Positions 37,427-49,919 of a stretch of 64,000 nucleotides of DNA are shown here, one piece after another (positions within the stretch are counted from its first letter, which is position 1; each line of letters begins with the position of its first letter). The stretch lies in the NCBI RefSeq assembly GCF_028858725.1, contig NC_084772.1:18205548-18269547 (forward strand). Direction: 5' to 3'. The position numbers and the translations under genes were made by a program. The stretch is from Colius striatus (Eukaryota; Chordata; Aves; Coliiformes; Coliidae). Under the pieces are notes generated by a model, which was not told where the DNA came from, did not search any database, and saw nothing but the letters and a program-made list of their open reading frames with translations.

Positions 37427-39726
37427 CCCATTCTGCTCTCATTACAATGAAACAAACTGACAGAGAGGATGTTTTTTTGCACAAGATGCTGCAGCAGCAG
37501 TTGGAAGATGTGAGTTGCATGCTCCCTCTACCAATGAGAACACTTGCTGCTTCACTACTGGGCTTTCTCTTTGGTAAGGAAGTGATGCTAAGCCTTGATT
37601 TCACTGCTGCACTCTTGGAGGCAGGAGTCATCTCTTTCACATCTCTGTGCAGTGTCCAGAAGAACTGCATCTCTGCTGCGGGCTCTACATTCCCCTCCGA
37701 CACTTGTGCTACCACACTAGCAGAGGCAGCTGTCCCAGATTGCTCAGGATCACAGCCAACAGCTTCCCCATTTTGCTTCCAAGTCCTCATGACTGTAACA
37801 TTTTATTTTCAGTGAAAGTGTTTTCCCACACATGGACAGCAAATGTCAGGCTGACCCGCTGAGCACTCTTCCTACATTTCCCTTGGGTTCTCTGCTCTTC
37901 AAAAGTGACAATGAGCTCTTTCAAATGCCAATTAGATCATCATAAATCATCTTTCACTTTCTTTTATTCACGTCATAGAGATTATGTTTCCATGTGCCCC
38001 ATTGTTTTCAGGCAGCTTTTAAATCTCCTGAGATGGTCACTGCAGGGGTTACTGATAAACTGCATCATCCTGGGTGACTTGGGTTCAGGCATGTGGACAA
38101 TGGAGTCAACACTTGCACCACTGAAGTAACAAAGAACATGTTTGAGAAGTGTTTGACTTAAGACAGGAGGAATATTAAGAAAGGAGGCTATGATTTATGT
38201 GTCTTCATTTTTAGGACAGAGCTTATGGTACAGCTGAGCCAACAGAACACTGTTTACCTCTCAAAAGGAGCAGTCCTCATCCTTTCTCTCCTCCACTCCT
38301 AAATGCACACTCCCAGTGCAAGTAATAATTTTCCACATCATGCTTGAAAAATGTTGATCTCCCTTATAACTGATTCTTTCAATGTGGGTTTTGGGCATAT
38401 TTCCTTCCTCTAATCAACTCCCCTTTCTTACAAACTCAGCCTTACCCTCACAGATCAGAGGTGAAGCGCAGGCTTGTTGTGTGATGTGTGTGAGCAGCTG
38501 TCCATCTCCCCCTCACTTAATACCCTGAGGTTTTGCCTTCTTCCACTTCATTTTTCCCCTGTGCTGTTTCCTCCTGGGCTGAGGCCTTCTGCAATTAGAT
38601 TCCTGTTTGATTATGTAATAAATCCATGAATTATTAACAGTGTATAAAATATTGACAAACTGTTCTCTGAGATAGAACAGCTTTAAAGTATTGATTTTGA
38701 ATCCAGAGAATTATAATTAGTTTCTGCATAAAAGATAATTAAGTTATTATTGTTTCTCTTTTCTCTAATACGGTGATGGATAGAAGGTATTTATACTGAA
38801 CTCTATGAAATCTTATTAAAATTAAGGCAATAGGATTATGAGCACTCAAGATAATGGGAAAATAAAGCAGGATGAGGAAGTGTTTGCATTTTCAGAGAGC
38901 TCAGCTGGCAGTGTCCCCGTGTTGTGGAAAGAAATCATTTCAGGTTTGCTTTGAGGAAACTCCTGGGCACAGAGATGTGATCAACTTCAGCAGAGTCAGT
39001 CTTGTTTCAGTTTGGTTTTACCAGGAATCAAACCAGCACCACTGTGCTTTGTGTAGTTGTGCACATTCTGAACCTACAGGCTGACTTCTGTCAAATTTGG
39101 CTGTGGGGGACAGCCTTAGAGATAGTTTCTACAGGTTTTGTACAAGCTTGCTAGTAAAACCATTGCAGCGTTAGTTTAGCTCTTACTAGTCATCAGAAAA
39201 TTCACACCAGGGATCAATTTCAGGACAGCATGACACTGGTAACTAGTTTTTATGAGTTCTGCTGTTCCAAAGTGATTTGTGTTAGATGTTTTTGCCACAA
39301 GGCTATGTCTTATGAAAACCTAATTTTATTCAGTGGAACCTACCATACAGACAGAGTGTTCCCAGCAGAACTGGGCAGCAGGGACTCATCCTGCCTGAAT
39401 TAACGTGTCTTCTAGGGCTCTACCACAGAGCCTTTGGCTATATTCCCTCCACAGTAAACAGGGAGAAGGGTTTTCTAACACGTAACTCATCTGAGCAACT
39501 TTGGGTAGAGATAAATCACTGTAGGCATTTAAAGTTAGGAATGGTGAATCCCATCCTCACAGTATGTTGCTGCAGTGGAGCTAATATGAATGTCAAGTAT
39601 GAGAAGCAGCAGGTTCTGCTGGAGGAGTGTTTGGCTCCCAACTGATCCAGTTTTGCTCTCCCACCTGCTGCTGCTCTCTCTGCCTTTCTGCTGTTTGTAA
39701 GGAAAAGAACAAACTGCAATGACGTG
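37427..39726. other. Unique DNA between LTR and CR1
   Basis: No gene recognised. The part around 38590-38800 is AT-rich, non-repetitive and dense in TAAT/ATTA cores. Confidence 0.45.
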
Positions 39727-39990
39727 GTAGGTCACAAGCAATAGAACAAGAGGAAAAGGCTTCAAGTTGCACCAGGGGAGGTTCAGACTGGATATGAGGA
39801 GGAATTTCTTTCCTAAAAGGGTTGTGAAGCATTGGAATGGGCTGCCCAGGGAGGGGCTGGAGTCACCGTCCCTGGAGGGGTCTAAGAGATGGGTGGATGT
39901 TGCACTTAGGGAAGTGGTCTAGTGGTAGGTAGGGCTGGGACAAAGGCTGGACTTGATGATCTTAAAGGACTCTTCCAGCTGAAAAGATTC
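39727..39990 (+). mobile_element. CR1 retrotransposon, 5'-truncated, tail expanded
   Basis: Contains CAATAGAACAAGAGGAAA, GGTTCAGACTGGATATGAGG, TGGAATGGGCTGCCCAGGGA, GAGTCACCGTCCCTGGAGG and the terminal GATGATCTTAAAGGACTCTTCC. Instead of the usual one or two ATTCTATG tail units it runs directly into a long ATTCT array. Confidence 0.95.
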
Positions 39991-40062
39991 TATTCTATTC
40001 TATTCTATTCTATTCTATTCTATTCTATTCTATTCTATTCTATTCTATTCTATTCTATTCTA
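39987..40062 (+). repeat. ATTCT pentanucleotide microsatellite, about 15 copies
   Basis: Perfect, uninterrupted repeat of the 5-mer ATTCT (TATTC in register) for about 76 bases, starting in the 3' tail of the CR1 copy to its left. Confidence 0.99.
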
Positions 40063-43000
40063 CAAATCCAAGATTTGAATGAGAAGAAATATAGCAATTC
40101 CTGGGACATATTCTCTTTACTGAGGATCTCCTGGTGCTCTTTCAATAGATATTACCTGTTCCTGAGACGTCTTCTCCCAGGCTTCTCCCTGGCCACTAAG
40201 AGAAAACAAAGTAGAAAGAGAATTCGAGAAAATGAGTCCTCCATCCTTGTGCACCAGGGTAGGATCACTGATGCCAAAAAACTTCCTCAGTAAACTGTTC
40301 CTGAGACCCTCAAAGATGGATGTTCCTCAGCTTCCCCTAAATCATGAATTTCATGAGTTATCCTTATGTTTACATTTCCTAATATGCAACCTCTCACAGC
40401 CAGGAACCTGAGGCAAAGAGAAATAGAGGGCAAGTTAAACTCACAGGGTGAATTAGTGCCACAATGTAGCTTATGAGGAAGCATGGAGGATTGTATAACA
40501 TATTGGGATACCTGCTGCTTCACTTTGGACAACACCTGCAAATCGTAGAACTTTTAAACAGTTTCAATTGCTTCTCATCATTGGAAGTTCTGAGCTGTGT
40601 GGCGTTTCTGTATTCTTGCATAACACAGCTGGACTGCTCCTATCACCCAAGAAGGCCTAAAGGCCTTTCTTTTCCAGGATAAAAGAAAGACATCTTAGAT
40701 AGAAACAGGCAGACAGTACTGTCCTGACCATGGCATGGCACTGGGTGCAGGGACTGGAACTGGATGGCCACTTTGCAGTGCCTCTAACCCCACTAGCCCT
40801 TCTAGCTGTCTCCAGCAGCTGCCTGACCCTCTTCCCTGCTGGGCTGAAGCTCTGAACCATGCCTGAATAGTCGATTTGAACAATTTCTCAACTTCAAACC
40901 TTTCCTTGTTGCACCTGGTGAGGGTAAATTGCTTTATTAGAATCCTGTGATCTGGAAGACACAACTGCCGAAGCAAGGTGAGTGACAAAGCCCATAGGAT
41001 AACCCAACCAGGCATTCAACCACAGTGTCCATGGACGTCCTCTGGCAGAAATTTAATCCAGAGAAATACTGCACTAAGGAAACTGTGAATAGAAGTGCAG
41101 AAGGAATTCATTTGCAGGTCTGAAGTGCTGTCTTGAGAAATACACTGTCTTCAGAAAATATATGAAGTCTATGAGGGAACACGCTATTAGGATTTTCACC
41201 AAATTTGTGAGAACAGGTTCTTAAATCCCACCCTCTGGGCTAAATCCACTCTAAATCTCTGAAAACTACCTGCTAATGGAAAGCAAACCTCGGATCCAGG
41301 TCTTGATAATGTATGAGGAGTCTGGGGGAACGATAGCGGTGAACGTCTCCTGGATTGTGAAACAAAGTTGAAAGTGCAGCTATCTGTCAGGAAAGTGGAT
41401 GTGACAGCCCTCCATCAGCCGTTAATAGGCATGTGTGGCTGCTTTCATTATTTAACAGTTTTTTGAAAGTACCTCTCTCTCTTGCTTTCATGTGGAGATA
41501 TGAGCATCCTCGCAGAAGGCACCGGTCCTGCGCAATCACCATCCGCCGACAAAACACTTCAGAATAAAACGTCTCCCCACCCCTCTGAATAAAATAGGGC
41601 ACCTAATTGAAAGCCACGCTATGAGGGTTTCTCCATCCCCCTCCCTCCTCAGCACTACATCTTCATTGCATCTTTTGTTGGCTCTACATCAGATGTGCCT
41701 TTCGCTCTTGCTCTGAATAAAAACAATCCCTGCTTCCCCACAGCGAGCATGAAAACCTCTTCACAGAGGATGAGCACTGAACGAGAGCTGTGCTTGCTCT
41801 GGGTGTGTTGGAATATTTTGAGGGACCAAATTAAACCCTTACACTTTCAAAGTCTGTGGTATAGATTTAAACTTCAGCTCCCACGGGGGTTCAAGCAAGG
41901 GAGGGGAGGTAGGGGTCCCTGGGTTTAATTCCCACCGAGCCCTGGTGCGGTGCGTGACACAACTCAGCTCTGCCGTCTTCAGCAGGTGGCAGATGGCCGT
42001 CCTGTGGGTTCCATCCTCCTGCTATAGCTTTGGGGAAAGCTTTTTTCCAGTCCCTCAACTGGAAACACCCGAGCTGTTGGGGAAAAAGGGTTGCAGGGGA
42101 AAAATAATTGTGCAATATGACATTTTGGGAATACACACTGCCTCTCGCTCCTCCAAATGTGTCATGTAGGCAAAGAGTGCAGCTGTGCTGGGTTGAAAAT
42201 TGCCTCTTGGTGCTCTTGCTTTTGAGCCAGCAGTGTTTATGGGCTCAAAGGACCGAAGAGGCAGGGTCTGCTGTGGCTCTGGGAAAACAGCAGCCAAGAG
42301 ACAGAGACATGACTGCAAAAAGCAGCTGCGTCCCGCCTTTGCCAGGTGGTCGGTGCCCTTGCAGAGGACAGGAGTGAGCTGGAAAGCCACTGATTCAGCA
42401 GAGCAGGGCTTGCCAGGCTGCTCTTGTGCAGGAGCCATTTGCAGGTGTGCCAGCCTGGCTCCCACCCTCCTGATTGCAGCAGCCAGCAGCCCTTGCCTAC
42501 AGTTTGGTGCCATCTGGGTCTGTGTGGTGACCAATTGCAGTGTCCAGCTCATACATGCAGCCCCAAGGACAACCTGTGTTTAGCATTTCTCCCTGGCTTT
42601 GCTTTCTCCAGTGGCTTTTTCTCACATGATATTCCCTGCCCCTTCTTTCACAGCAGAGAAATGTCAAACCTCTGGCCACGTAATTAGACCGAGAAATTCC
42701 AGCTCCCCACTCCCAAACAGTTTGAGGGTAATGAGTCCATTGAAAATCAATGCCCCCTGTCAGCAGCAAAATTGTTGTTGCAGGAAGAAAGTCACTCACA
42801 GCTGCTGGGTTTGATGAGTCCCTCTTCCCTGGCCGTTCACCTGCGGGGCTCAACTTCTCACTAAGGGGGAATGGTTTTATCCCAAATGGAAGTGAGAGCA
42901 CAAAGTGGCAGTTCAGAGAAGGTTACCTTAAAAAAGAGAGGGAGAGCCACTTTCTCCAAAGACAAAGAGGGAGTTTTTGATCTGATGCAGACTTCTCCCT

Positions 43001-46000
43001 AGGCTGCCACAACAAGCTGCTTCTAATCGAGGTTATGCTTGCGAAGTGCAATGTCTCTGGATAGCAAAAAGGCAGAGAGATGTGCTGCTTCAGAGCAGCT
43101 GTTATTTGAAGGCAACAAGTGACTACATGTCTTGCTGCGTTTTTCCCAGTTTGGGTACAAGTACAGTATCTTCTGTGTCTGTAAGCAGAGGACACATGTG
43201 AACAGAAACCTTACCTCCCACAGTGCTGCTCAATACACTTAACATCACTATTAAGAGCTTCCAGGCTCTCAAATGAATTGCAATTATCTGTCTGGATGTT
43301 AATGATGAAGATGGGATCAGGAAACATATACAGAAGGCTATATTTCAGAAGGCTAAGATGCATGAGTCAGGGGGTACATGTGCTCACCTGAATGTCAGGA
43401 TTGGCATTCCAGTGTGCCACTTGTGCTTTGAGTAAGAAAAACAATTGTCCCAGTTGTGGAGGGGGTGACCTTTGCTACACTGTTATAAACAAGGTTTTTA
43501 GTCACACTTCTTTCACACACATTATGGAAATTAATTTCTTCCCATCTTCCCCTTCCTTCTCGAAGATCCAGAGATGCATTTGTCTCAATGCCTTAAAACC
43601 AAAGCCTAACATCATGCCTAACATATCATGCATTTTTGATGGGTTGATTTTTATTAGGTTATTCACTTGGTAGAACTTCATCATCTCCTTAAAAAATCCC
43701 TCCTGTGGTCTTCCTTAAAGCAGGATTCAACAGCCACAGTTGCCACCTGCTTTTCACCACGTGGTCTTTTCCCCTTCTTTTGAAACGCTTGACACAACTG
43801 GGCAGAGGCGACTTGCCTTTTTTTCCATATGTGACATTGCTCAGTGGCAGCTGTTAAAATAAAAGCCCCGTCATAATCAGTGTGTTTTGCCTGTAGCATA
43901 AGGCATTTCGGAAACATTGAAAAGCTGAAAGGAAATAGAAGATAAGTTGGAAATCATGAGCTGAAATGTGCACTTCCATTTTGGAGATTAAATTAGAAAA
44001 ATATATTATTGTGAATTTAAAACAGCATCATCAGCCAGCCTGACAGCTCATCTGGGCTCATGCTGGGCTCTTACTCAAGCAACCTGGGCTAGTGTCCAGT
44101 CTTCAGATCCTCCTATCTCTGGTATTCAAAGGCTGGTTGGGGCAGTGCTGCTCGATGGGGAGCAGAAGAGGATTCTGCTGGAGCAACCTGCTGACTGCAG
44201 CACTTTCTAAGCTCGATGACAGGCCAGCATTACCATGTTAAAGTGCTGCTGACCCATCAAGGGTGAGGAGGAAAGGAAAATAGTGATGAAAAAATTGCAC
44301 AGCTGGAAAAACAGAGATCAAATAAAACAATCCCATGGAGAATGTAATGGGCAGGTAGGTGTAAACAAGCAACCATTTCCTGGTCATCAGGAGCACTTCA
44401 GTCCCATTGCATAGGTGACATTGCTGCAGCTTCAGATGCCATTCAGACAGTCCTGAAGTGAGAGAGTACAGGAAGAAAACTGGAAAGTATCTTAGATTTA
44501 TTGGTTGATGTATCCTCAGAATTAAACCAGTGATCAAGCCTAAGACTCCCTGGGGAACACACACACCCCTGCAGATCTCTCTGATCTGTGACTCCTAGCT
44601 TTGCTCCTTCAGTGACCTCATGGAAGGCAGGGACTCTCAAAACAGCTTTGCAGAGAAGATAACAAAATTTGGGAAACTTGCTGTGTTCCTTCCTGCTAGT
44701 GGTAAGGCAAAGAGTGTATCTGCTTCTTGACAATATTCCACTCCCCGTGCTAGAGCAGGAATTCCTCCATGGATTCCTCCTACAGCTTCTGACCATTTTC
44801 TCCATGTAGACTATGAAATAGGTAAAGAGACTATTATGTGATATAAAGCTCAACTGCCTTTTTTTGCTGAAAGCAAGAGGAAATGGAAGCAGACCATCTC
44901 TTTTGTGAGCCAGATTAGGGCAATGTCTTCATTTTATTATTTATAACATGTGTAAAAGGGCCTGGCCTTGACTGACAGGGCATTTCATCTGTGCCTAGCT
45001 GTTTCACTGGACCTCTCAAGATGCCCAGTGTTCCTGCAGAGAGCTGCAAGTCCTCAGGAAAAGTTCACTTATACATTGATGAAACAAGCTGCAAGATGGT
45101 GCAAAGAAGAAAGTCTGCACCTTCAAAGGCAGCCGAAGCACTGGACTGAGCAATTAATTTACTGGAACTCAACAAGTTGGTACTGCACACCAGCAGAAAG
45201 GGCTGATCCAATCATACTCTTTGGCTGCTGTATGTGTAAGGTAAAATATATAAGCTTAAATCTCTTAATTTCTCAGAGTCTTTTCCTCCAAGTAGAGAAT
45301 TAACACATGCAAGATATGAAAATAACTTCTAGAAGTTAAGCCAGACCCAAGTGTTACCCAGGGAAGAGGCTGCTTCACAGCTTTCTTGCAATGAGACAGA
45401 TGCTGTTCAAGATGGTTTAATGAAGAGAAAAAGAGAGAGATGTCAGCAGACTGGTGTGTGTGGAATAGGACTCGTTTTCTTGAGAATTAAAATAGGTGGC
45501 TTGTTGTGTCATTTTTTTTTCTGGGTTCCATCATAAATGGTCTCAGTATCTAGCTAGGAAATGGCTGGGAAGACAGGCCAGAGGAGCATAACAGCACAAA
45601 GTGTACAAACAAGATCACTGAAGGAAGGTCACGTTGAAGATCTGAACCTCCAACTATTGGTGTAGACCAGAGCCTGCTCAGAGAAAAGCCAAGACTCAGT
45701 TACTCTTTCTTTCTTCAAACATAGCTCAAGGAAGTCTTTCCTCCTTTAGTAGCATGACTTTTGGCACTGGCTCCATGGTATTGAACCATGAGAGGGATAT
45801 TATCTCAGTCCCAGCAGGTGGTATATGGGACCAGCATTGCTGGGAATGGTGACATGTCACAGGGGAAGCATGGCATCTGCAAGCTGTACAATGCTGAAGC
45901 AGGTACTAATACTGAAGTGGCATGTCTGAGTGCAGGACATGGGCTCAGATACCAGCACCTGGATAATAAATAGAGGTTCAGCACTCACGGAAGCACCAAG

Positions 46001-49000
46001 TGAGAGTGATAGATTCATGCATCATGTGAAGAAAGAGAAGCTTCTGCCTGAACAGCAATCTGCTATGGTCATTGCCATAGCTAGAGAGGGGGATGCATTC
46101 CTACAGACTTTTCAAGAGTTCATTCTATCTTTATTTTTACTGAGCCCAGCAAAACCAGTATGAAGGCTTTCTATGATGATAGTTGCAAAATAAATGGTGA
46201 TTAGCACAAACAGATGAATTTTGGCCTTTCACAAGCAGTAGGAAAAGTCATTGAAGGTTTTTCCTTATTAAAAAAATCAAAACCCAGAACGTGGAAAGTC
46301 CAGACAACATTCAATCAGTAGAAAGACACAGAGAGAAACTCCTGGAGAAGACTCTGAGCTTTCCATAGCCTTTTAGTTAGCCTTTCACTAAACAAGATGA
46401 CAGACTGTTGAGGATTGTGGGTTTACTTCTGGAAAATATCACCAATTCTTGCCCATTTGTAGTCTGTCTAGGACACAAGCTTTTGGGCATAGTTAAAAAC
46501 AAGATGATGGAGGAAGTGGAGCTTAGGTGACATTTCCTCCTATGTCAGAATAAAGACACAGTTTGCATTAATATGTGATCTCTGCATATCTCCATTATCT
46601 GTTTCTATACATCTGTAATTATTTCCTGTGTGAAATGAATGGACTTTTATTTCCAAATTGCATATTGCTTGCCATCAAGACAAGCTTGGCTGGAACCACC
46701 AACAGAGCCCAGAAATGAAGAGTCATCTCCTGTCAGCTATCTCTTAAGCTAAAGCAAAGCAATGTCTTTGGACACACTAATACAAGTTGGAGGTCTGTTG
46801 TTCAAAAGAGAGAAACTAAAGAAAGGGATTGGGTATAGGCTTGATTTCACTATTTCTGTTCCTCTAGAACAAGGAAGCTGGTCTCTGCAGTCCTGGCTGA
46901 TGGGCAATGCAACACGAGGAGAGTGAGCAGAGCTGGCACCAGCTCAGTACTGTTTACACAAGCATACTGCATGGTCCTTCTTGCAAGGAGCTCAAACCAG
47001 CTAATTACAGCTTTCATCTGATTGATTTTTCCTTTGTCCATTTCATACTCTTCCAGCAGTGCTTTTACTATTACAAAGCCCTCTGGCTCTTCAAACTTCC
47101 CCATTTCAGATGCACCCTGGACTCCATTCAAAATTATGATCCAATCCCCAACCCTTGAGTACAAGCCAGGCTCTCTCTTTCCCTGACTGACAGGCTGCAT
47201 GGGAAGCAATGAATGTATTTTTCACAGTTATGCATCTTGCATCTGACTCAGGTTGTTGTTATTATGCACTAAGTGTTTCAGTCTGAACATTAAAGAAAAA
47301 AGAAAGTTCAGGTCCTAAGGGGGAATAAAATCCACTAATCCAACATAGGCCTTATTTGCTTGTTGACTACCAACTGGTGTTGAGAACCACTGGACTCCCA
47401 GAGCTTCAAACAAGATTAGAGAGTAGGAAATAAGACATTTATTTCAACTCAGATTCTTATTTGAGTCTTCATTCCAGCTACATAGCCAGGTATTTAAACA
47501 TCTGGTGGAAACTTTTGGCTGTACACAAGCTCTGAAACTGTTGTTAATCTTTAAAATCAATATTGCATTTAGGAAATTTCTCACCTACCTGTATGTTTGT
47601 GACTACTAATTCATCCTTAAACCGTTTCATGAGTCATTAGCTGTGTAGGAAAAGGCATTACTTTCTCTTTATCACTCTTGGACAATGTATATGGCTCCTA
47701 TATTCATTAATGTATAAAACACATTACTACTCACATCATTGGAAGATTTTAAAAAAGGTTTTATAAGTGATTTCTGCAACTGAGACCTGAATGCTGGTTA
47801 AAAAGTACTCAAACACACCTAACTGATTACATGGAGTATGCTGGGCATCAACAAGTGTGGTCCCTCTGACCTCAAAAGACCAGTTGTCCCACTTGCAATT
47901 GATGCTCTGAATGTCATACTGTTAAATTACCAAGCTGAATCTTGCTTTGCTTAAGAATCAGAAGGCTTGAAATAGAGGCTGTGGAAGGCAAACAATGGGG
48001 CGGTTGCTGTAATTTACTAAAGCTGCTCTATTTGATTTGCCTTTAACTCAGTTAAGCATCTTGGCAAATCTTTAATTTGAAATCTGTAGAGGCTGAGCAT
48101 CACACCCTGCTAGGCCTATCAACAGATGGAGGAATTACTAGAGGCAAAATGTATAGCTTTATGCTACTATCTTTGTTTTCTTCCTCATCATTATATTAAT
48201 GAAGCATTGAAATTATTAGTAACCTTGGAGACTGACAGATTTATTTGGAGCAGAGGGTGCCCCTGCAAAAGTGTGGGAATAACAGACATAGGTGGTGGGG
48301 GTTTTCCCAGCATGGGTTGACTTTTGTTGTGAGAAACTTAAAAGCTGATGGTAAACAAGGAAATTAGGTTTGCATCTCAGAGAATTTGGAAAAGATGAAG
48401 GTATTGGATTGCAGATGTCTTATGCAGCATGAAATGTGGCCTGAGCTCTCTCCAGTCTCTTGAGTTCAGAGGACAGTGGTAAGCCCCATGTGTTGAGTGT
48501 GGAGAACTAGGGAAGCTATGGGGATATCATGCACAGTCCATGCCCTTTCTAGAGTACATGAAGCCTATTGTTATCCTTGTGATGCTTTGACACTGAGCCC
48601 CCTGAGCCTGGAGCACTGTGGCAGCCCTTCTTGTTCTCAATTCTTAAAGGATATCCTGAATACACCAGGTTCCATTCAAAGTCTGGCAAAGCCAAAGGGA
48701 AACAAACAAACAAAAAGCAAACCACCTTAAATTAATTCTGCTTGACTCCAGTGCACATATAGTGCACAAACAAATGGAAGGAAATTAAGAAGTCCATGCT
48801 TTTTTCTCTTTACTTAACCTTTTAATCACTAATCATTAATCTTGGAGCTAAACTACTGTGGAAATGAGTTTTGTATTATTTTTCCCCCCCCAAATAACTG
48901 TGTTTTGTGTAGCTGCCCACACGTTGCTGGAGTATCCAGTGATGGCACTGATGTTTGCTCCTGTGCCCTCAGGTAAGCTGTCAGGATCACAGACCACTTA

Positions 49001-49882
49001 CATCTCAAACTTCCCTGGCTTCCCTCTCATGTAGTGCATTTCATCCATCCTCCCCAAAAGGACAATTCTCTTGACAAGTAAAGCTCTTGAACAGGAGATA
49101 CATCCTGGAGAACTGTTTGCTCCAGTTGCCCTCTCATACTGCCTTACTTAAAAAAACCCCAAACTTTCCAGAATAGTCCATGGACTAAAAAAAATATCAA
49201 AACCACACTCAGGTGAACCTTAATAGACAACATAGATGCAAAATGAAACTCAATTATGCAGAAAGCACCAGCAACTTTTTACAGGTGGATGGGATGAGAA
49301 GTACATTTTGTGTACTCCCAAAGCATTTAAAAATAACTCTTCAGCATCTTCTCACCTGAAATGTATCATCTCACTGACTTTCATAGATTTACTCTGGCTA
49401 TTTGGTTTTCATGTCTTCAAGTCCTCAGCTCCCCAGAAAATGGTGCCACTGCCACTGTTGAAGAGGTTTTTAGTGTAACTGCTTTAAGGTGAACTAGAAC
49501 AATAACCCAAAATGGGAACAGCTGAATAATAGTGCCAGCCAGCTGGGAATAATGAGCTCCGAGCCACAGAGGAGCTCTTCTGCTATGGGAAGGAAAATCT
49601 AGGTCTTTTTAAGGATTATCCAACTATACAACCAGGAGAAAATATTTTCAATTGGAACAGGATTTTGTTGACTTTCAGTGTGCAGCATGGTCAAACATGA
49701 AAGACGTGTCAGGTCACTTATTACGACGATTTATCTGCCAGCTAAATTGTTGCTCCTCAGCCCTTCTGGCAACACTCAAGACTTACGAAGATATCTTTCA
49801 GACTGCCCCCAGATTTTCTTTTATCAAGCACATAATCCTTTGCAATTAAGAACAAGCCCCATCAGGGCAAAACACCAGGGCA
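40063..49882. other. Gene-free unique DNA
   Basis: Nearly 10 kb with no gene or convincing mobile element. A block at 41395-41640 has several CpGs and non-repetitive text suggestive of a regulatory element. The part around 42180-42560 is moderately GC-rich and gives overlapping open frames in several frames, none with a known motif. Confidence 0.45.
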
Positions 49883-49886
49883 GAAA

Positions 49887-49918
<32 letters not shown>

Positions 49919-49919
49919 T
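49883..49919 (+). repeat. GAAA tetranucleotide microsatellite
   Basis: About eight GAAA units, nearly perfect (first unit variant). Confidence 0.97.

Noticed and set aside
39922-40293. 123-codon frame containing an Ile-Leu-Phe-Tyr-Ser repeat
   Set aside because: Translation of the ATTCT microsatellite; no real protein.
42170-42560. Possible LTR start (TGTGCTGGGTTGAAAATTGC)
   Set aside because: Resembles the beginning of some bird LTRs, but I could not follow the similarity or find a matching end.
44238-44600. Phrase similar to CR1 (CCTGGGGAACAC) near 44550
   Set aside because: The match is limited to one word, with no neighbouring CR1 text; treated as coincidence.
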